Source: Gammaproteobacteria bacterium
Lineage (GTDB): Bacteria > Pseudomonadota > Gammaproteobacteria > Steroidobacterales > Foliamicaceae
DNA: 64,000 bases
Assembly (NCBI GenBank): GCA_009844425.1
Contig: VYBN01000019.1
Location: 57,340 to 121,339 of the forward strand
Direction: 5' to 3'
The translations under genes were made by a program, and so were the position numbers. Of the stretch, positions 17,654 through 27,357 are shown in pieces. A model generated the notes under the pieces. The model searched no databases. It saw nothing but the letters and a program-made list of their open reading frames with translations, and was not told the DNA's origin. Each line of letters starts with the position of its first letter. The stretch's first letter is position 1.

Positions 17654-18136
17654 TCAGGAGCGGCAGGTTTGAGGCAGGTAGGAGTTCTCCAGGTCGGTAG
17701 CGGCCGCCTCCGCCCCAAGCGCTTGCCCTGCCGGTGCGGGCGCGTTGCCGCACCTCCATACCAGGGTCGCGCCGTCGTCCGCCACATACGGCGTCAGGTA
17801 GAGCATCTTGTCCCTGATGATGCGATTGGCTTCGTTGCCGAAGGTGACGACCACTTCGCTGTCGACGATGTCCACGGAGGCGACATAACGTCCCTGCGTG
17901 TCCGCCGCATCTGCGCTCAACCCGGCTTCTTCCCGGTTTTCCGGCCCGCCGCCGCTCCCCACATAGGTCTCGGTGACGGCATTGCGAGTCTGTACAGACA
18001 GCGCCAAGCCTTCCTGAACCTGAGCGCGTATCGTGTAGTCCTGGTAGGCGGGAATCGCCAGGGCCGCCAGAATGCCGATGATGGCGATGACGATCAGCAA
18101 TTCCACCAGGGTGAATCCTTGTGACCTGTGTTGCAT
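17654..18136 (-). CDS. pilA: Type IV pilin
   Basis: Major pilin precursor, 160 residues. A seven-residue leader ends in Gly and precedes [16 protein letters not shown], with the essential Glu at mature position 5; PilD should cut between G and F. Then [17 protein letters not shown] and a variable globular domain follow. Two C-terminal cysteines (WRCGN and QTCRS) can form the disulfide-bounded D-region. ATG 18136 is preferred to an upstream TTG because AAGGA lies nine bases before it. It is the first gene of pilA-pilB-pilC-pilD-coaE-zapD. Confidence 0.95.
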   Translation of the reverse strand: MQHRSQGFTLVELLIVIAIIGILAALAIPAYQDYTIRAQVQEGLALSVQTRNAVTETYVGSGGGPENREEAGLSADAADTQGRYVASVDIVDSEVVVTFGNEANRIIRDKMLYLTPYVADDGATLVWRCGNAPAPAGQALGAEAAATDLENSYLPQTCRS

Positions 18137-18286
18137 GGCATCCAATCCTTATGCGCGAAAGGCCGCCAGAATAAGGCAGGCCCAGGGGGCGCGCAAGCGC
18201 GAATTCGCCCGCGTTTGAGCGCAATTTCCGGCGCCGATCCGGCGCTTCGCTTGCGCGACTTTGCGCTATTGATTCAGAATGCCCGC

Positions 18287-19447
18287 GTGAATCTGCACGA
18301 ATACCAGGCAAAGGCGCTGCTGAGCCGCTACGGCGTGCCGGTCGCCTCCGGGAGGGCGGTGTCCTCCGGGGAGGATGCCGCGGCGGCGGCAGGCGATCTC
18401 GGCGGCGAAAGGTGGGTCGTCAAGGCCCAGGTGCACGCCGGAGGGCGGGGCAAGGGCGGCGGCGTCAAACTCTGCGATTCACCGGAGGCCGTGCGCGAAT
18501 CCGCGGAACGGCTGCTCGGCGGGCGGCTTGTGACCCCGCAAACCGGCCCGGAGGGGCTACCGGTCCAGAAGGTCTATGTCGAGCAGGCCAGTTCGATCGA
18601 CCGCGAGCTCTACCTGAGCCTGCTGATCGACCGGGCCGATGAATGCGCCTGTTTTGTCGGGTCCGCCGCCGGGGGCATGGACATAGAAGAAGTCGCCCGC
18701 GTGACGCCGGAGAAAATCGCACGGGTAAAGGTGCGGGCGGCCACTGGAATCATGCCCTACGCGGGCCGGCGCCTGGCCAGGGTGTTTGGACTTGAGGACG
18801 CGGCGGCCCGGGAGATGCACGATCTGGCCGGCGCCCTGTATCGCCTGTTCGACGAATGCGACGCAAGCCTCATCGAGATCAATCCCCTGGTGGTTACCGG
18901 GGAGGGAAGGCTGCTGGCCCTGGATGCCAAGATCGCGGTGGAGGACAACGCGCTGTTCCGGCAGCCAGACCTGGCCGGCCTGAGGGATCCGGGGCAGGAA
19001 GACGAGCTGGAGCGGCGCGCGCAGGAAGTGGGCCTCAGCTATGTTTCCCTGGACGGTTCGATCGCCTGTATGGTCAACGGCGCGGGGCTGGCGATGGCGA
19101 CCATGGACCTGATCAAGCTGCAGGGCGGCGAGCCGGCCAATTTCCTGGACGTCGGAGGAGCCGCCGATTCGGCCCGGGTTGCGGCCGGCTTCCGGTTGAT
19201 TCTCTCCAATCCCAGGGTGCGCGCCATCCTTGTGAACATCTTCGGCGGCATCGTGCGCTGCGACGTGATCGCGGAGGGCATTCTGCAGGCCGTGCGCGAG
19301 GCCAGCGTGGAGGTTCCGGTCATCGCCCGCCTGGAGGGTACGAATGCCGAGAGAGCGCGCGCCATGCTTGACGGGAGCGAACTGACGGTCACGGCAGCCT
19401 CGGATCTGGCGGATGCGGCCCGCATCGCCGTGGAGATGGCGGCGTGA
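18287..19447 (+). CDS. sucC: Succinyl-CoA synthetase beta subunit (ADP-forming)
   Basis: TCA-cycle enzyme subunit that binds nucleotide and CoA/succinate. It has 386 residues (388 in E. coli). It starts [16 protein letters not shown] (GTG start at 18287), with an ATP-grasp domain at about 1-235 including [17 protein letters not shown] and LIEINPL, and a CoA-ligase domain with [18 protein letters not shown] and [16 protein letters not shown]. It overlaps sucD by four bases. No other TCA gene is adjacent. Confidence 0.96.
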   Translation: MNLHEYQAKALLSRYGVPVASGRAVSSGEDAAAAAGDLGGERWVVKAQVHAGGRGKGGGVKLCDSPEAVRESAERLLGGRLVTPQTGPEGLPVQKVYVEQASSIDRELYLSLLIDRADECACFVGSAAGGMDIEEVARVTPEKIARVKVRAATGIMPYAGRRLARVFGLEDAAAREMHDLAGALYRLFDECDASLIEINPLVVTGEGRLLALDAKIAVEDNALFRQPDLAGLRDPGQEDELERRAQEVGLSYVSLDGSIACMVNGAGLAMATMDLIKLQGGEPANFLDVGGAADSARVAAGFRLILSNPRVRAILVNIFGGIVRCDVIAEGILQAVREASVEVPVIARLEGTNAERARAMLDGSELTVTAASDLADAARIAVEMAA

Positions 19448-20313
19448 GCATCCTGGTCGATTCATCCACGCGGGCGATCTGCCAGGGATTGACCGGCCGC
19501 CAGGGCCGCTTCCACGCCGAGCAGTGCCTGGATTACGGAACGCGCATCCTTGCCGGCGTGACCCCGGGGCGGGGCGGCCAGGAATGCCTGGGGCTGCCGG
19601 TTTTCGATACGGCCGAGGAGGCCGTCCGGGCGACCGGCGCCGACACCAGCCTGGTGTTCGTCCCCGCACCCGCCGCCGCCGATGCGATCATGGCCGCCGC
19701 CGACGCCGGTATCCGTCTCATCGTCTGCATTACCGAGGGGGTTCCGGTACTTGACATGGTGCGCATCAAGGCGGCGCTGAAGTCATTTGATTGCCGCCTG
19801 CTCGGGCCCAACTGTCCCGGCGTGATCACGCCGGGGCAATGCAAGCTGGGCATCATGCCCGGCTTTATCCACGAGCCGGGCCGCATCGGCATCATTTCGC
19901 GCTCGGGAACGCTCACCTACGAAGTGGTGCACCAGACCACCGCGCAAGGGCTGGGACAGACGAGTTGCGTCGGCATCGGCGGCGACCCCGTGCGCGGATT
20001 GAATTTCATCGACTGCCTGGAGATGTTCGAGCGGGACCCGGAGACGGAGGGCATCGTCATGGTGGGCGAGATCGGCGGTACCGACGAGGAGAAGGCCGCC
20101 GAATACATCTCAAGCGAGGTGTCCAAGCCGGTCGTGGCCTATATCGCCGGCGTGACCGCGCCTCCCGGCAAGCGAATGGGCCATGCGGGCGCGATCGTCG
20201 CCGGCGGGCAGGGCACGGCGGAAGCCAAGTACGACGCGCTTGAAGCCGCCGGGGCAGCCGTGACCCGTTCCCCCGCGGAGATCGGCGCAACCATGGCGAA
20301 GGCGCTCTCCTAG
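19444..20313 (+). CDS. sucD: Succinyl-CoA synthetase alpha subunit
   Basis: Carries the phosphohistidine and CoA-binding site of the synthetase. It has 289 residues, identical in length to the E. coli protein. Motifs are QGLTG-x-QG-x-[30 protein letters not shown] and the phosphohistidine segment [15 protein letters not shown]. The GTG start at 19444 overlaps the sucC stop (GTGA). A long-armed hairpin element begins 37 bases after its stop and probably marks the end of the operon. Confidence 0.96.
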   Translation: MSILVDSSTRAICQGLTGRQGRFHAEQCLDYGTRILAGVTPGRGGQECLGLPVFDTAEEAVRATGADTSLVFVPAPAAADAIMAAADAGIRLIVCITEGVPVLDMVRIKAALKSFDCRLLGPNCPGVITPGQCKLGIMPGFIHEPGRIGIISRSGTLTYEVVHQTTAQGLGQTSCVGIGGDPVRGLNFIDCLEMFERDPETEGIVMVGEIGGTDEEKAAEYISSEVSKPVVAYIAGVTAPPGKRMGHAGAIVAGGQGTAEAKYDALEAAGAAVTRSPAEIGATMAKALS

Positions 20314-20350
20314 CACACAGCTCCCTTGCGCATCACTTCTCCGGCCGTAG

Positions 20351-20453
20351 CCTTTCCATGCCCCCTTCTTCCGGGAGTATTGGAGGCAGGGATGCCGGAG
20401 CAAGCTACAGGGATGTATTCATGCGTCTCCCGGAAGAAGGGGGCATGGAAAGG
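20351..20453 (+). repeat. Long-armed hairpin element (member A)
   Basis: Arms 20351-20377 and 20427-20453 are perfectly complementary over 27 bases and enclose a 49-base loop. The loop contains GGCAGGGATGCCGGAGCAAG followed by CTACAGGGATGTATTCATGC. The same loop core, in reverse orientation, is in the element at 22085-22192, so the pair flanks nadE as inverted copies with unrelated arms. It lies between sucD and nadE; the right arm is 15 bases from the nadE start and could sequester its ribosome binding region. Confidence 0.8.
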
Positions 20454-20468
20454 CGGCATCAGCACACC

Positions 20469-22121
20469 ATGAAGATCGCCCTGGCGCAACTCAACCTCCT
20501 CGTGGGAGACGTGCCCGGAAACGCGGCGCGCATTCTGGACGCGATCGACGAGGCGCGGTCGGCCGGCGCCGGACTGGTTGCGTTTTCGGAACTTGCCCTG
20601 TGCGGCTATCCGCCGGAAGACCTGCTGTTTCATGCGGGCCTGCGCGAGGACCTCGCCGCCGGCATCCGCCAGGTACGCGACGCTTCGCGCGGCATAGCGG
20701 TCGTGATCGGCTACCCGCACCGGGAGGACGGCCGGTGGTTCAACGCCGCCGCTCTTTTCGCCGAAGGCCGCCGGCTTCACCTGCACCGCAAGAACGTGCT
20801 GCCCAACTATCGCGTATTCGACGAGCGGCGCTACTTTGCGCCGGGCACGGATGCCGACTGCGTGGACCTGGACGGGTTGCGGCTGGGTCTCGCGGTTTGC
20901 GAAGACGTATGGGAACCCGAAGTGCCCCGGCGCCTGGCGGACGGCGGCGCCCAGTTGATCGTCGTGACGAACGGCTCCCCGTACGAGCTGGGCAAGCAGC
21001 CTGAGCGCGAGAAGCTGCTGGCGCGGCGCGCCTCGGAGACCGGCTTGCCTTTCGCCTATGTCAACCAGGTGGGGGGTCAGGATGAGCTGGTTTTCGACGG
21101 CGCCTCCTGCGTGATCGACGGCTCGGGCCGGACCTGCGTTCGCGCCGAAGCCTTTGCAGAAGGCTTGTGGTACTGCCGGCTGGACGTGCCCGGCGGCGAA
21201 CCCGCGCGGCCCCGCCGGGGAGACCTGGCCGCGTTCATGCCGGAAGACGAGGAGGTCTACCGCGCCCTCGTTGCCGGGATTCGCGACTACGTGAGAAAGA
21301 GCGGCTTCGAAAACGTCGTCCTGGGACTTTCGGGCGGGATCGACTCGGCGCTCACGCTTGCCCTGGCGGTGGACGCCCTGGGCGCGGACCGCGTGCTTGC
21401 CGTGATGATGCCGTATCGCTACACGCAGCCATTGAGCCTCGAGGAGGCCGAAAGTCAGGCGAGGGGCCTTGGCGCGCAATACGAGGTGCTGCCCATCTCG
21501 GGAATGGTCGAGGCGATGCGCGGCACGCTCGCGGATTTGTTTGCGGGTCTTCCCCAAGACGTGACCGAGGAGAACATCCAGTCGCGCTGCCGCGGCATGC
21601 TGCTGATGGCCATATCGAACAAGCAGGGGCACCTGGTGCTGGCCACCGGCAACAAGAGCGAGTACGCGGTCGGTTACGCGACGCTGTACGGCGACATGGC
21701 GGGCGGTTTCGCTCCGCTGAAGGACTGCACCAAGACCCGCGTATATCGCCTGGCGCGCTACCGGAACACGCTGTCGCCGGCGATACCGCAGCGCGTCATC
21801 GACCGCCCGCCCACCGCGGAACTTCGCCCGGGGCAGCTCGACAGCGACTCGCTTCCCCCGTACGAGGTGCTGGACGAAGTGCTGGACGCGCTGATGCTGG
21901 AAGACCTTTCGGTGAAGCACATCGCCGAGCGGGGGTTCGAGCCGGGCGTCGTGCGCCAGGTGCTCGACCGGGTGCGTAGAAGCGAATACAAGCGCCGGCA
22001 GGCGCCGCCGGGCGTGCGCGTGACCCAGCGCGCCTTCGGCCGCGACTGGCGCTATCCGATCGTTTCCGGCTACCGCCCCTCCCGCCCGCAGCCTCACTCC
22101 TCCCTGCCGGGAGACGCATGA
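20469..22121 (+). CDS. nadE: Glutamine-dependent NAD+ synthase
   Basis: Amidates deamido-NAD using ammonia released from glutamine. It has 550 residues. The N-terminal nitrilase-type glutaminase domain shows the triad E41, K108 and C144 (AVCEDVWEP). The C-terminal synthetase domain has the PP-loop SGGIDSAL, then TGNKSEYAVGYATLYGD, and ends with QRAFGRDWRYPI. The last roughly 12 residues and the stop codon are encoded by the hairpin element at 22085-22192, so the natural C-terminus has been replaced. ATG 20469 has no clear ribosome binding site; an in-frame ATG at 20445 inside the upstream hairpin arm is an alternative. Confidence 0.95.
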   Translation: MKIALAQLNLLVGDVPGNAARILDAIDEARSAGAGLVAFSELALCGYPPEDLLFHAGLREDLAAGIRQVRDASRGIAVVIGYPHREDGRWFNAAALFAEGRRLHLHRKNVLPNYRVFDERRYFAPGTDADCVDLDGLRLGLAVCEDVWEPEVPRRLADGGAQLIVVTNGSPYELGKQPEREKLLARRASETGLPFAYVNQVGGQDELVFDGASCVIDGSGRTCVRAEAFAEGLWYCRLDVPGGEPARPRRGDLAAFMPEDEEVYRALVAGIRDYVRKSGFENVVLGLSGGIDSALTLALAVDALGADRVLAVMMPYRYTQPLSLEEAESQARGLGAQYEVLPISGMVEAMRGTLADLFAGLPQDVTEENIQSRCRGMLLMAISNKQGHLVLATGNKSEYAVGYATLYGDMAGGFAPLKDCTKTRVYRLARYRNTLSPAIPQRVIDRPPTAELRPGQLDSDSLPPYEVLDEVLDALMLEDLSVKHIAERGFEPGVVRQVLDRVRRSEYKRRQAPPGVRVTQRAFGRDWRYPIVSGYRPSRPQPHSSLPGDA

Positions 22122-22192
22122 ACCCATCCATGGGGCTTGGTTCCGCCATCCATGGCTCACATACTCCCGGCAGGGAGGAGTGAGGCTGCGGG
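22085..22192 (-). repeat. Long-armed hairpin element (member B), overlapping the nadE stop
   Basis: Arms 22085-22113 and 22164-22192 pair perfectly over 29 bases around a 50-base loop. Read on the minus strand, the loop contains CCATGGATGGCGGAACCAAG and CCCCATGGATGGGTTCATGC, matching members A, C and D. The left arm lies inside nadE and the conserved loop sequence provides its TGA at 22119-22121. The right arm ends 12 bases before the maf stop, so the hairpin sits between convergent genes and may stop transcription from both sides. Confidence 0.8.
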
Positions 22193-22204
22193 CTCAGGTT
22201 TCGT

Positions 22205-22768
22205 TCAATCCCGGGGCAGGACCGAGGCCAGCCAGATCAGGGGCAGGCCGACGATGGCGGTGGGGTCCGTCGTCTCGAGCGCCTCGAGCAGCAGCGGTCC
22301 CGCGCCCTCGGCGCGAAACGCCGCCGTGCAGTCGTAGGGTTCATCCAGGGCCAGATAGCGCTCAACCAGCGCCTGGTCCAGCGGCCGGAACCGCGCCACC
22401 GTCAGGTCGGTATGGGCGTGAGCATTGCCCGCGGGGTCCAGGACGCACACGGCCGTGTGGAAACTGAGCGCCCTGCGGGAGAGTGACATCAGCATCGCTC
22501 GCGCCTGCTCCGCAGTGGGCTGTTTGCCCACGGCGCGGCCGTCCAACTCGGCCAGCTGGTCCGCGCCGATGATCCACGCGCCGGCATGGCGCGGCGCTAC
22601 CTCGCGGGCCTTTGCCTCGGCCAGCCGCGCCGCCTGGTCGGGCGGGTTTTCGCCGGCGAGCGGACTTTCGTCGATGCCGGAGGGATCGGCCACGAAATCG
22701 CCGACCAGCCGTGAGAGCAACTGGCGCTTGTACGGTGATTGCGTCGCCAGTACCAGCTTTGAAGACAT
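22205..22768 (-). CDS. Maf-family nucleoside triphosphate pyrophosphatase (YceF-like)
   Basis: Hydrolyses non-canonical or modified nucleoside triphosphates. It has 187 residues. Maf motifs are visible: LVLATQSPYKRQLL at the N-terminus, the acidic DESP segment, IIGADQ (where the D-Q is typical), GKQPTAEQAR and a C-terminal G-LPL-W-L. Its divergent neighbour is yceD, as in many gammaproteobacteria, which favours the YceF branch (7-methyl-GTP pyrophosphatase) over YhdE. It converges on nadE with a hairpin element between. Confidence 0.9.
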   Translation of the reverse strand: MSSKLVLATQSPYKRQLLSRLVGDFVADPSGIDESPLAGENPPDQAARLAEAKAREVAPRHAGAWIIGADQLAELDGRAVGKQPTAEQARAMLMSLSRRALSFHTAVCVLDPAGNAHAHTDLTVARFRPLDQALVERYLALDEPYDCTAAFRAEGAGPLLLEALETTDPTAIVGLPLIWLASVLPRD

Positions 22769-22791
22769 GGAATCAGGGCTAACCCGCTGAA

Positions 22792-22820
22792 TTGACAGCG
22801 TAAAGACAGCTTCCTATGAT
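22792..22820 (+). promoter_or_regulatory. Near-consensus sigma-70 promoter for yceD-rpmF-plsX-fabH
   Basis: TTGACA at 22792-22797 and TATGAT at 22815-22820 are separated by exactly 17 bases. The start of transcription would be near 22828, giving a leader of about 55 bases before the GTG of yceD. It lies in the 114-base gap between divergent maf and yceD and is the best promoter match I see in the window. Confidence 0.8.
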
Positions 22821-22882
22821 AGCGGTGTCCGCTTCCTTCGTCATTTCCGTAAGTTCCGGGACACGACACTTGGGGCATCAGC

Positions 22883-23392
22883 GTGATTCAGCGTAACGTC
22901 ATTGCATTTCGAAAGTTGCGTGAGTGGGCCGGCCGCCGCCATAGCGTGGAAACCACGTTTGACGTAGGCGACTCCGCGCGTCTGGCCGACCTGTGCCCGA
23001 GCAGCGGGCTGGCCGAGCGGCTGCACGCGAGCTGGTCTTTCGAATCGGGACTCGAGGGCTTTCCGCAGGTGCGCGTGCGAGCCGCCGGCGCCCTGGAGCT
23101 CAAATGCCAGCGCTGCCTGGCGCCGGTTCGGCTGCCCGTCGAGGTGGACTGCAAGCTCACCATCGTGGCCGGCGAAAACGAGATTCGGGAGGTCGCTTCG
23201 CCCTACGACACCGTGGTGGCCGGCCCGGGAGGGCTGGCGCTGGGTACAATATTGGAGGATGAGATATTGACCAGCTTGCCTCTGGCGCCCGTACACGATG
23301 GTTGCACGGTCTCGGGGGTAGCGGAAACCCACTCATCGCCGGATGCAAGAAGGCCGCTGGCTGGCCTCGGGGCACTGCTTCGGCAAGAGTAG
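22883..23392 (+). CDS. yceD: YceD family protein (DUF177)
   Basis: A 169-residue protein of the 23S rRNA accumulation / DUF177 family. The central C-x2-C (ELKCQRCLAP, about 73-82) is the family hallmark. It is followed by an acidic, beta-rich region and the usual DLGxILEDEILLSLPLAPxH-type segment, here with a valine-rich variant. The start is GTG at 22883. It precedes rpmF by 39 bases, the standard order, and is probably co-transcribed from the promoter at 22792. Exact function is unsettled; a role in ribosome/rRNA homeostasis is the usual view. Confidence 0.9.
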   Translation: MIQRNVIAFRKLREWAGRRHSVETTFDVGDSARLADLCPSSGLAERLHASWSFESGLEGFPQVRVRAAGALELKCQRCLAPVRLPVEVDCKLTIVAGENEIREVASPYDTVVAGPGGLALGTILEDEILTSLPLAPVHDGCTVSGVAETHSSPDARRPLAGLGALLRQE

Positions 23393-23431
23393 ATTTAACC
23401 GCACTTTGGGCCTGTTCCAAGGGGAATGACA

Positions 23432-23635
23432 ATGGCAGTTCAACAAAACCGCAAATCGCGCTCACGCCGGGACATGCGCCGGTCGCATCACGCGCTGGGC
23501 CGCCCGACGCTTTCCATGGATCCCGAGACCGGCGAGTTGCACCGCCGCCACCACATTGCGCCCGACGGCTTCTATCGCGGGCGCGAGATCATTCCGCCAC
23601 CCCCGGAGGCGGATGAGGAGGAGATGGAAGGCTGA
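23432..23635 (+). CDS. rpmF: 50S ribosomal protein L32
   Basis: A 67-residue ribosomal protein beginning [19 protein letters not shown], followed by the [17 protein letters not shown] motif. The zinc-type cysteines of some L32 proteins are absent, as is usual in this class. The C-terminus is extended and acidic ([13 protein letters not shown]). The second ATG, at 23432, is chosen because AAGGGG at 23419-23424 then has a spacing of seven bases. It lies between yceD and plsX. Confidence 0.96.
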   Translation: MAVQQNRKSRSRRDMRRSHHALGRPTLSMDPETGELHRRHHIAPDGFYRGREIIPPPPEADEEEMEG

Positions 23636-23716
23636 CCCCGCGCCTTCGCGCCGGGCTGCGGCAATCGTGATTCTCAGGGCAGCGGTCGTTCGACCTGCGC
23701 CTGCCGGGCGTTTGCC

Positions 23717-24702
23717 ATGAGCAAGCTCGTAACGATAGCAGTGGACGCCATGAGCGGCGACCTGGGGTCGGCCGTGGCGGTGCGCGGCAGCCTGGAAATG
23801 CTCCGCAATCGCGAGGAATTGCGTTTGATCCTGGTGGGCGACGCGGATACCGTGCGGCGCAACCTGGGCCGGCTGGGCAAGGAGTCCAGGCGCGTGGAGA
23901 TTCACCACGCCGAGCAGGTAGTGTCGATGGAGGATACGCCTTCCGAGGCCCTGCGGCGCAAGAAGCGCTCCTCGATGCGCGTGGCCCTGGAACTTGCCCG
24001 TTCCGGCGAGGCGCAGGCTTGTGTGAGCGCCGGCAATACCGGCGCCCTGATGGCGATCGGACGGCTGATCCTCAGGATGCTTCCCGGAATCGACCGGCCT
24101 GCCATCCTGGTCGCCCTGCCGACGCTCAGCGGCGCCTGCTACATGCTGGATCTGGGCGCCAACCCTGTGTGCACGCCCACCCACCTGCTGCAGTTCGCGG
24201 TGATGGGTTCGGTGATCGCCTCGATCAACAATGTCGAGAACCCGGCGATCCGATTGCTGAACAACGGCGAAGAAGACATCAAGGGCATAGAGACGGTGCA
24301 GGCCGCCGGCGCCCTGCTCAGCGACAGCCATCTCAACTATCACGGCTTCGTGGAACCGAACGACGTATTCAAGCACCGCGCGGACGTCGTGGTGTGCGAT
24401 GGATTTACCGGAAATATCGCGCTCAAGACGATGGAGGGTTCGGCGCAGTTCGTATACGCGCAGATGAAGTCGTATTTCCAGACCGGATGGCTCAGCCGCG
24501 CCTACGGGCTGGCGTGCTGGCCCTTTCTCTACACCATCCAGAAAAGGCTGGATCCGAACCGCCACAACGGGGCCGCCCTGGTAGGGCTGAACGGTATCGT
24601 GATCAAGAGCCATGGCGCCAGCAACGAGGTCGGCTGGCAGCAGGCCATACAGCTGGCCATGCGCGAGGTGGCGAAAGGTTTGAATGAGCGGATCCAGGGC
24701 GT

Positions 24703-24724
<22 letters not shown>
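23717..24724 (+). CDS. plsX: Phosphate acyltransferase PlsX
   Basis: Makes acyl-phosphate from acyl-ACP for phospholipid synthesis. It has 335 residues. It begins with IAVDAMSGDLG, a variant of the usual VDAMGGD, then contains AQACVSAGNTGALMAIG, MLDLGANPVCTP, LLNNGEEDIKG and CDGFTGNIALKT. All are characteristic of PlsX. It lies 81 bases after rpmF and overlaps fabH by 22 bases, which suggests coupled translation. Confidence 0.95.
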
Positions 24725-25709
<985 letters not shown>

Positions 25710-25710
<1 letters not shown>

Positions 25711-26651
25711 TGCGAATCACGTCTTTCGGGCTCACTGTCCTGCTTGCCGGGACTTTCGCCGTCCTTCCCGCCGGCGCGGAGACTTTCCTGCTGCCGTCGC
25801 CGGCCGCGACCGTTGTGGGCGAATCGCACTGGATCAACGCCGACCGCCGCGAGTCGCTGCTGGATGCGGCACGGCGCAACGGCCTGGGTTTCTTCGACAT
25901 GAAGCAGGCCAATCCCGACGTGGATATGTGGGTGCCCAGGGACGGTGCGCGGGTGCTGCTGCCGACTTCCTTCATTCTGCCGAATGCCCGGCGCCGCGGC
26001 GTGGTCGTTAACATCGCCGAGTACCGCCTGTATTTCTACCATGAGCGTGACGGGCAGGACATGGTGGCGACCTTCCCGATCAGTATCGGGCGCATGGACT
26101 GGCAGACCCCGCTGGGGGACTGGAGAGTCACGCGCAAGCGGACCCGCCCCACCTGGCGTCCGCCCAAGTCCATAATCGCCGAGTACGCCGCCGATGGCGA
26201 AGTTCTGCCGCCGGTCGTTCCACCCGGGCCGGACAATCCCCTCGGCGACTACGCGATCAATCTTTCCGCGCCGGGTTACCTGATCCACGGGACCAACAAG
26301 CCGCGCGGGGTCGGCATGCAGGTGACGCACGGCTGCCTGCGGATGCTCCCCGAAGACATCGAGTGGCTGTTTCCGCAGGTTCCCACCGGACTGCCGGTGA
26401 CCATCGTCAATCAACCGGTCAAGATTGGCTGGCGTGACGGCCGGCTGTACCTCGAGGCGCATCCCGCGCTGGAGGACCGCGGGGCGGAAGAGATCGACAG
26501 TCTGATCGAGCGGATCAGCGCTTCTGCGCAAGCGGCGCGGGTCGCTCTGGACGTCCAGTCGATGCGCCGGGTACTGATCGAGCGCCGCGGCGTTCCAACG
26601 CCGATATCGCTTTCCCGGGAGCAGGTTCAGGCCGCAGCCGTCGGGCGCTGA
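25710..26651 (+). CDS. L,D-transpeptidase family protein (YkuD domain)
   Basis: Periplasmic peptidoglycan cross-linking or lipoprotein-attaching enzyme, 313 residues. A signal peptide covers about 1-23 (ends PAGAE). A short LysM-like region with QANPDVDMWVP follows. The YkuD catalytic domain spans about 95-235: VVVNIAEYRLYFYH, HGTN, and the Cys motif THGCLRM. A C-terminal helical extension of about 75 residues follows. The organisation resembles the ErfK/YbiS/YcfS group that links Braun lipoprotein to peptidoglycan, and a Lpp-like gene is next. Its start overlaps the fabH stop by one base. Confidence 0.92.
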
Positions 26652-26675
26652 TACCGGCTTTCCCCCGGGCGTCCC

Positions 26676-26741
26676 GACCGGGGCTTTTCAGCCTCGGAAA
26701 CGCCCCGATCTCTTGCAATTTCCGGCGGGCTGGGCGAATAT
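26676..26741 (+). promoter_or_regulatory. Hairpin and sigma-70 promoter ahead of the Lpp-like gene
   Basis: GACCGGGGC at 26676-26684 pairs with GCCCCGATC at 26702-26710 (one mismatch), a possible weak terminator for the fabH-transpeptidase transcript. Directly after it TTGCAA (26713-26718) and GAATAT (26736-26741) are spaced by 17 bases. The predicted start near 26748 gives a leader of about 48 bases before ATG 26796, so the lipoprotein probably has its own promoter. Confidence 0.6.
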
Positions 26742-26795
26742 ACGCGGGTGCGCTGGTACAGGCGCGCTTTACATGCCGAGAACCCGAGGACCTTC

Positions 26796-27113
26796 ATGAA
26801 AAAGACCAGACTTGTTGTTGCTCTGCTCGGAGCACCGGCGGTCGCGGTAGCCATGTCCGGCTGCTGCACCGCGGGCATGGACGAAATGGCCGCCAAGATC
26901 GATTCCAGCGCTGCTGCTATGGGCAGCAGACTGTCTGCCCTTGAGGGCAGGATCGGCGATCTGGAAGCGGCCCAGCGTCAGACTGCTGCCGAAGTGGAGC
27001 GGGCGAGCGTGACTGCCGAACGTGCGGCTGAGGCGGCTGCGGAGGCGAGTGCCTCGGCGGACGCGACCAGCGAACGCATGGACCGCATGTTCGAGCAAAG
27101 CCAGCAGAAATAA
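26796..27113 (+). CDS. Lpp/OprI-like alanine-zipper outer-membrane lipoprotein
   Basis: A 105-residue lipoprotein precursor. The signal sequence MKKTRLVVALL... ends in the lipobox A-M-S-G-C at about 22-26. The mature part is a continuous heptad-type coiled coil rich in Ala, Glu, Ser and Thr with almost no aromatic residues, as in murein lipoproteins. The final residue is Lys (QSQQK), the residue that in Lpp is joined to diaminopimelate by an L,D-transpeptidase. The start is fixed by GAGGA six bases upstream. It has its own promoter and a strong terminator, fitting high expression. Confidence 0.8.
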   Translation: MKKTRLVVALLGAPAVAVAMSGCCTAGMDEMAAKIDSSAAAMGSRLSALEGRIGDLEAAQRQTAAEVERASVTAERAAEAAAEASASADATSERMDRMFEQSQQK

Positions 27114-27125
27114 TCTTACCGACGT

Positions 27126-27166
27126 AAGGCGGCCGCGATAGCAGATCACGGCCGCCTTGCTCTTTT
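27126..27166 (+). terminator. Rho-independent terminator after the Lpp-like gene
   Basis: AAGGCGGCCG (27126-27135) and CGGCCGCCTT (27149-27158) form a perfect 10-base stem with a 13-base loop, followed by GCTCTTTT. It begins 13 bases after the stop codon. Confidence 0.85.
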
Positions 27167-27357
27167 CGGCGCCGGTTGAACAGCCCGTCCGGGCCTTCCG
27201 GGACCTTCAGTTACTCCGCGCATTTCACAATCCGCGGTCAGTAACTCCTCTCTTCCAACTCCACGAGCGAGGGCATGTCCCTCGCAGCGTCGCGCCTTCG
27301 CCGGAGGACGGGGCGTCCTCTCTCCCAGGCCAGGCATGGGACGTCCTTCCGCCCAGG
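27167..27357. other. Non-coding gap with several small hairpins
   Basis: No gene is evident in this convergent gap. Small dyads are visible: AGTTACT at 27209-27215 pairs with AGTAACT at 27240-27246 (extended by CCGCG/CGCGG), and GCGAGGG pairs with CCCTCGC at 27267-27285. The rest is GC-rich sequence with a GAGGAC/GTCCTC stem. They may stop transcription coming leftward past gspF or be repeat remnants. A similar GAGGGCG dyad occurs at 35879-35897. Confidence 0.4.

Noticed and set aside
15902..18124. 740-codon open frame on the plus strand opposite pilB and pilC
   Set aside because: Low-complexity Arg/Gln/Gly-rich translation, with certain genes on the other strand.
20351..22192. Insertion-sequence composite around nadE
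   Set aside because: The flanking elements have unrelated arms and no transposase, so a simple composite transposon is not supported.
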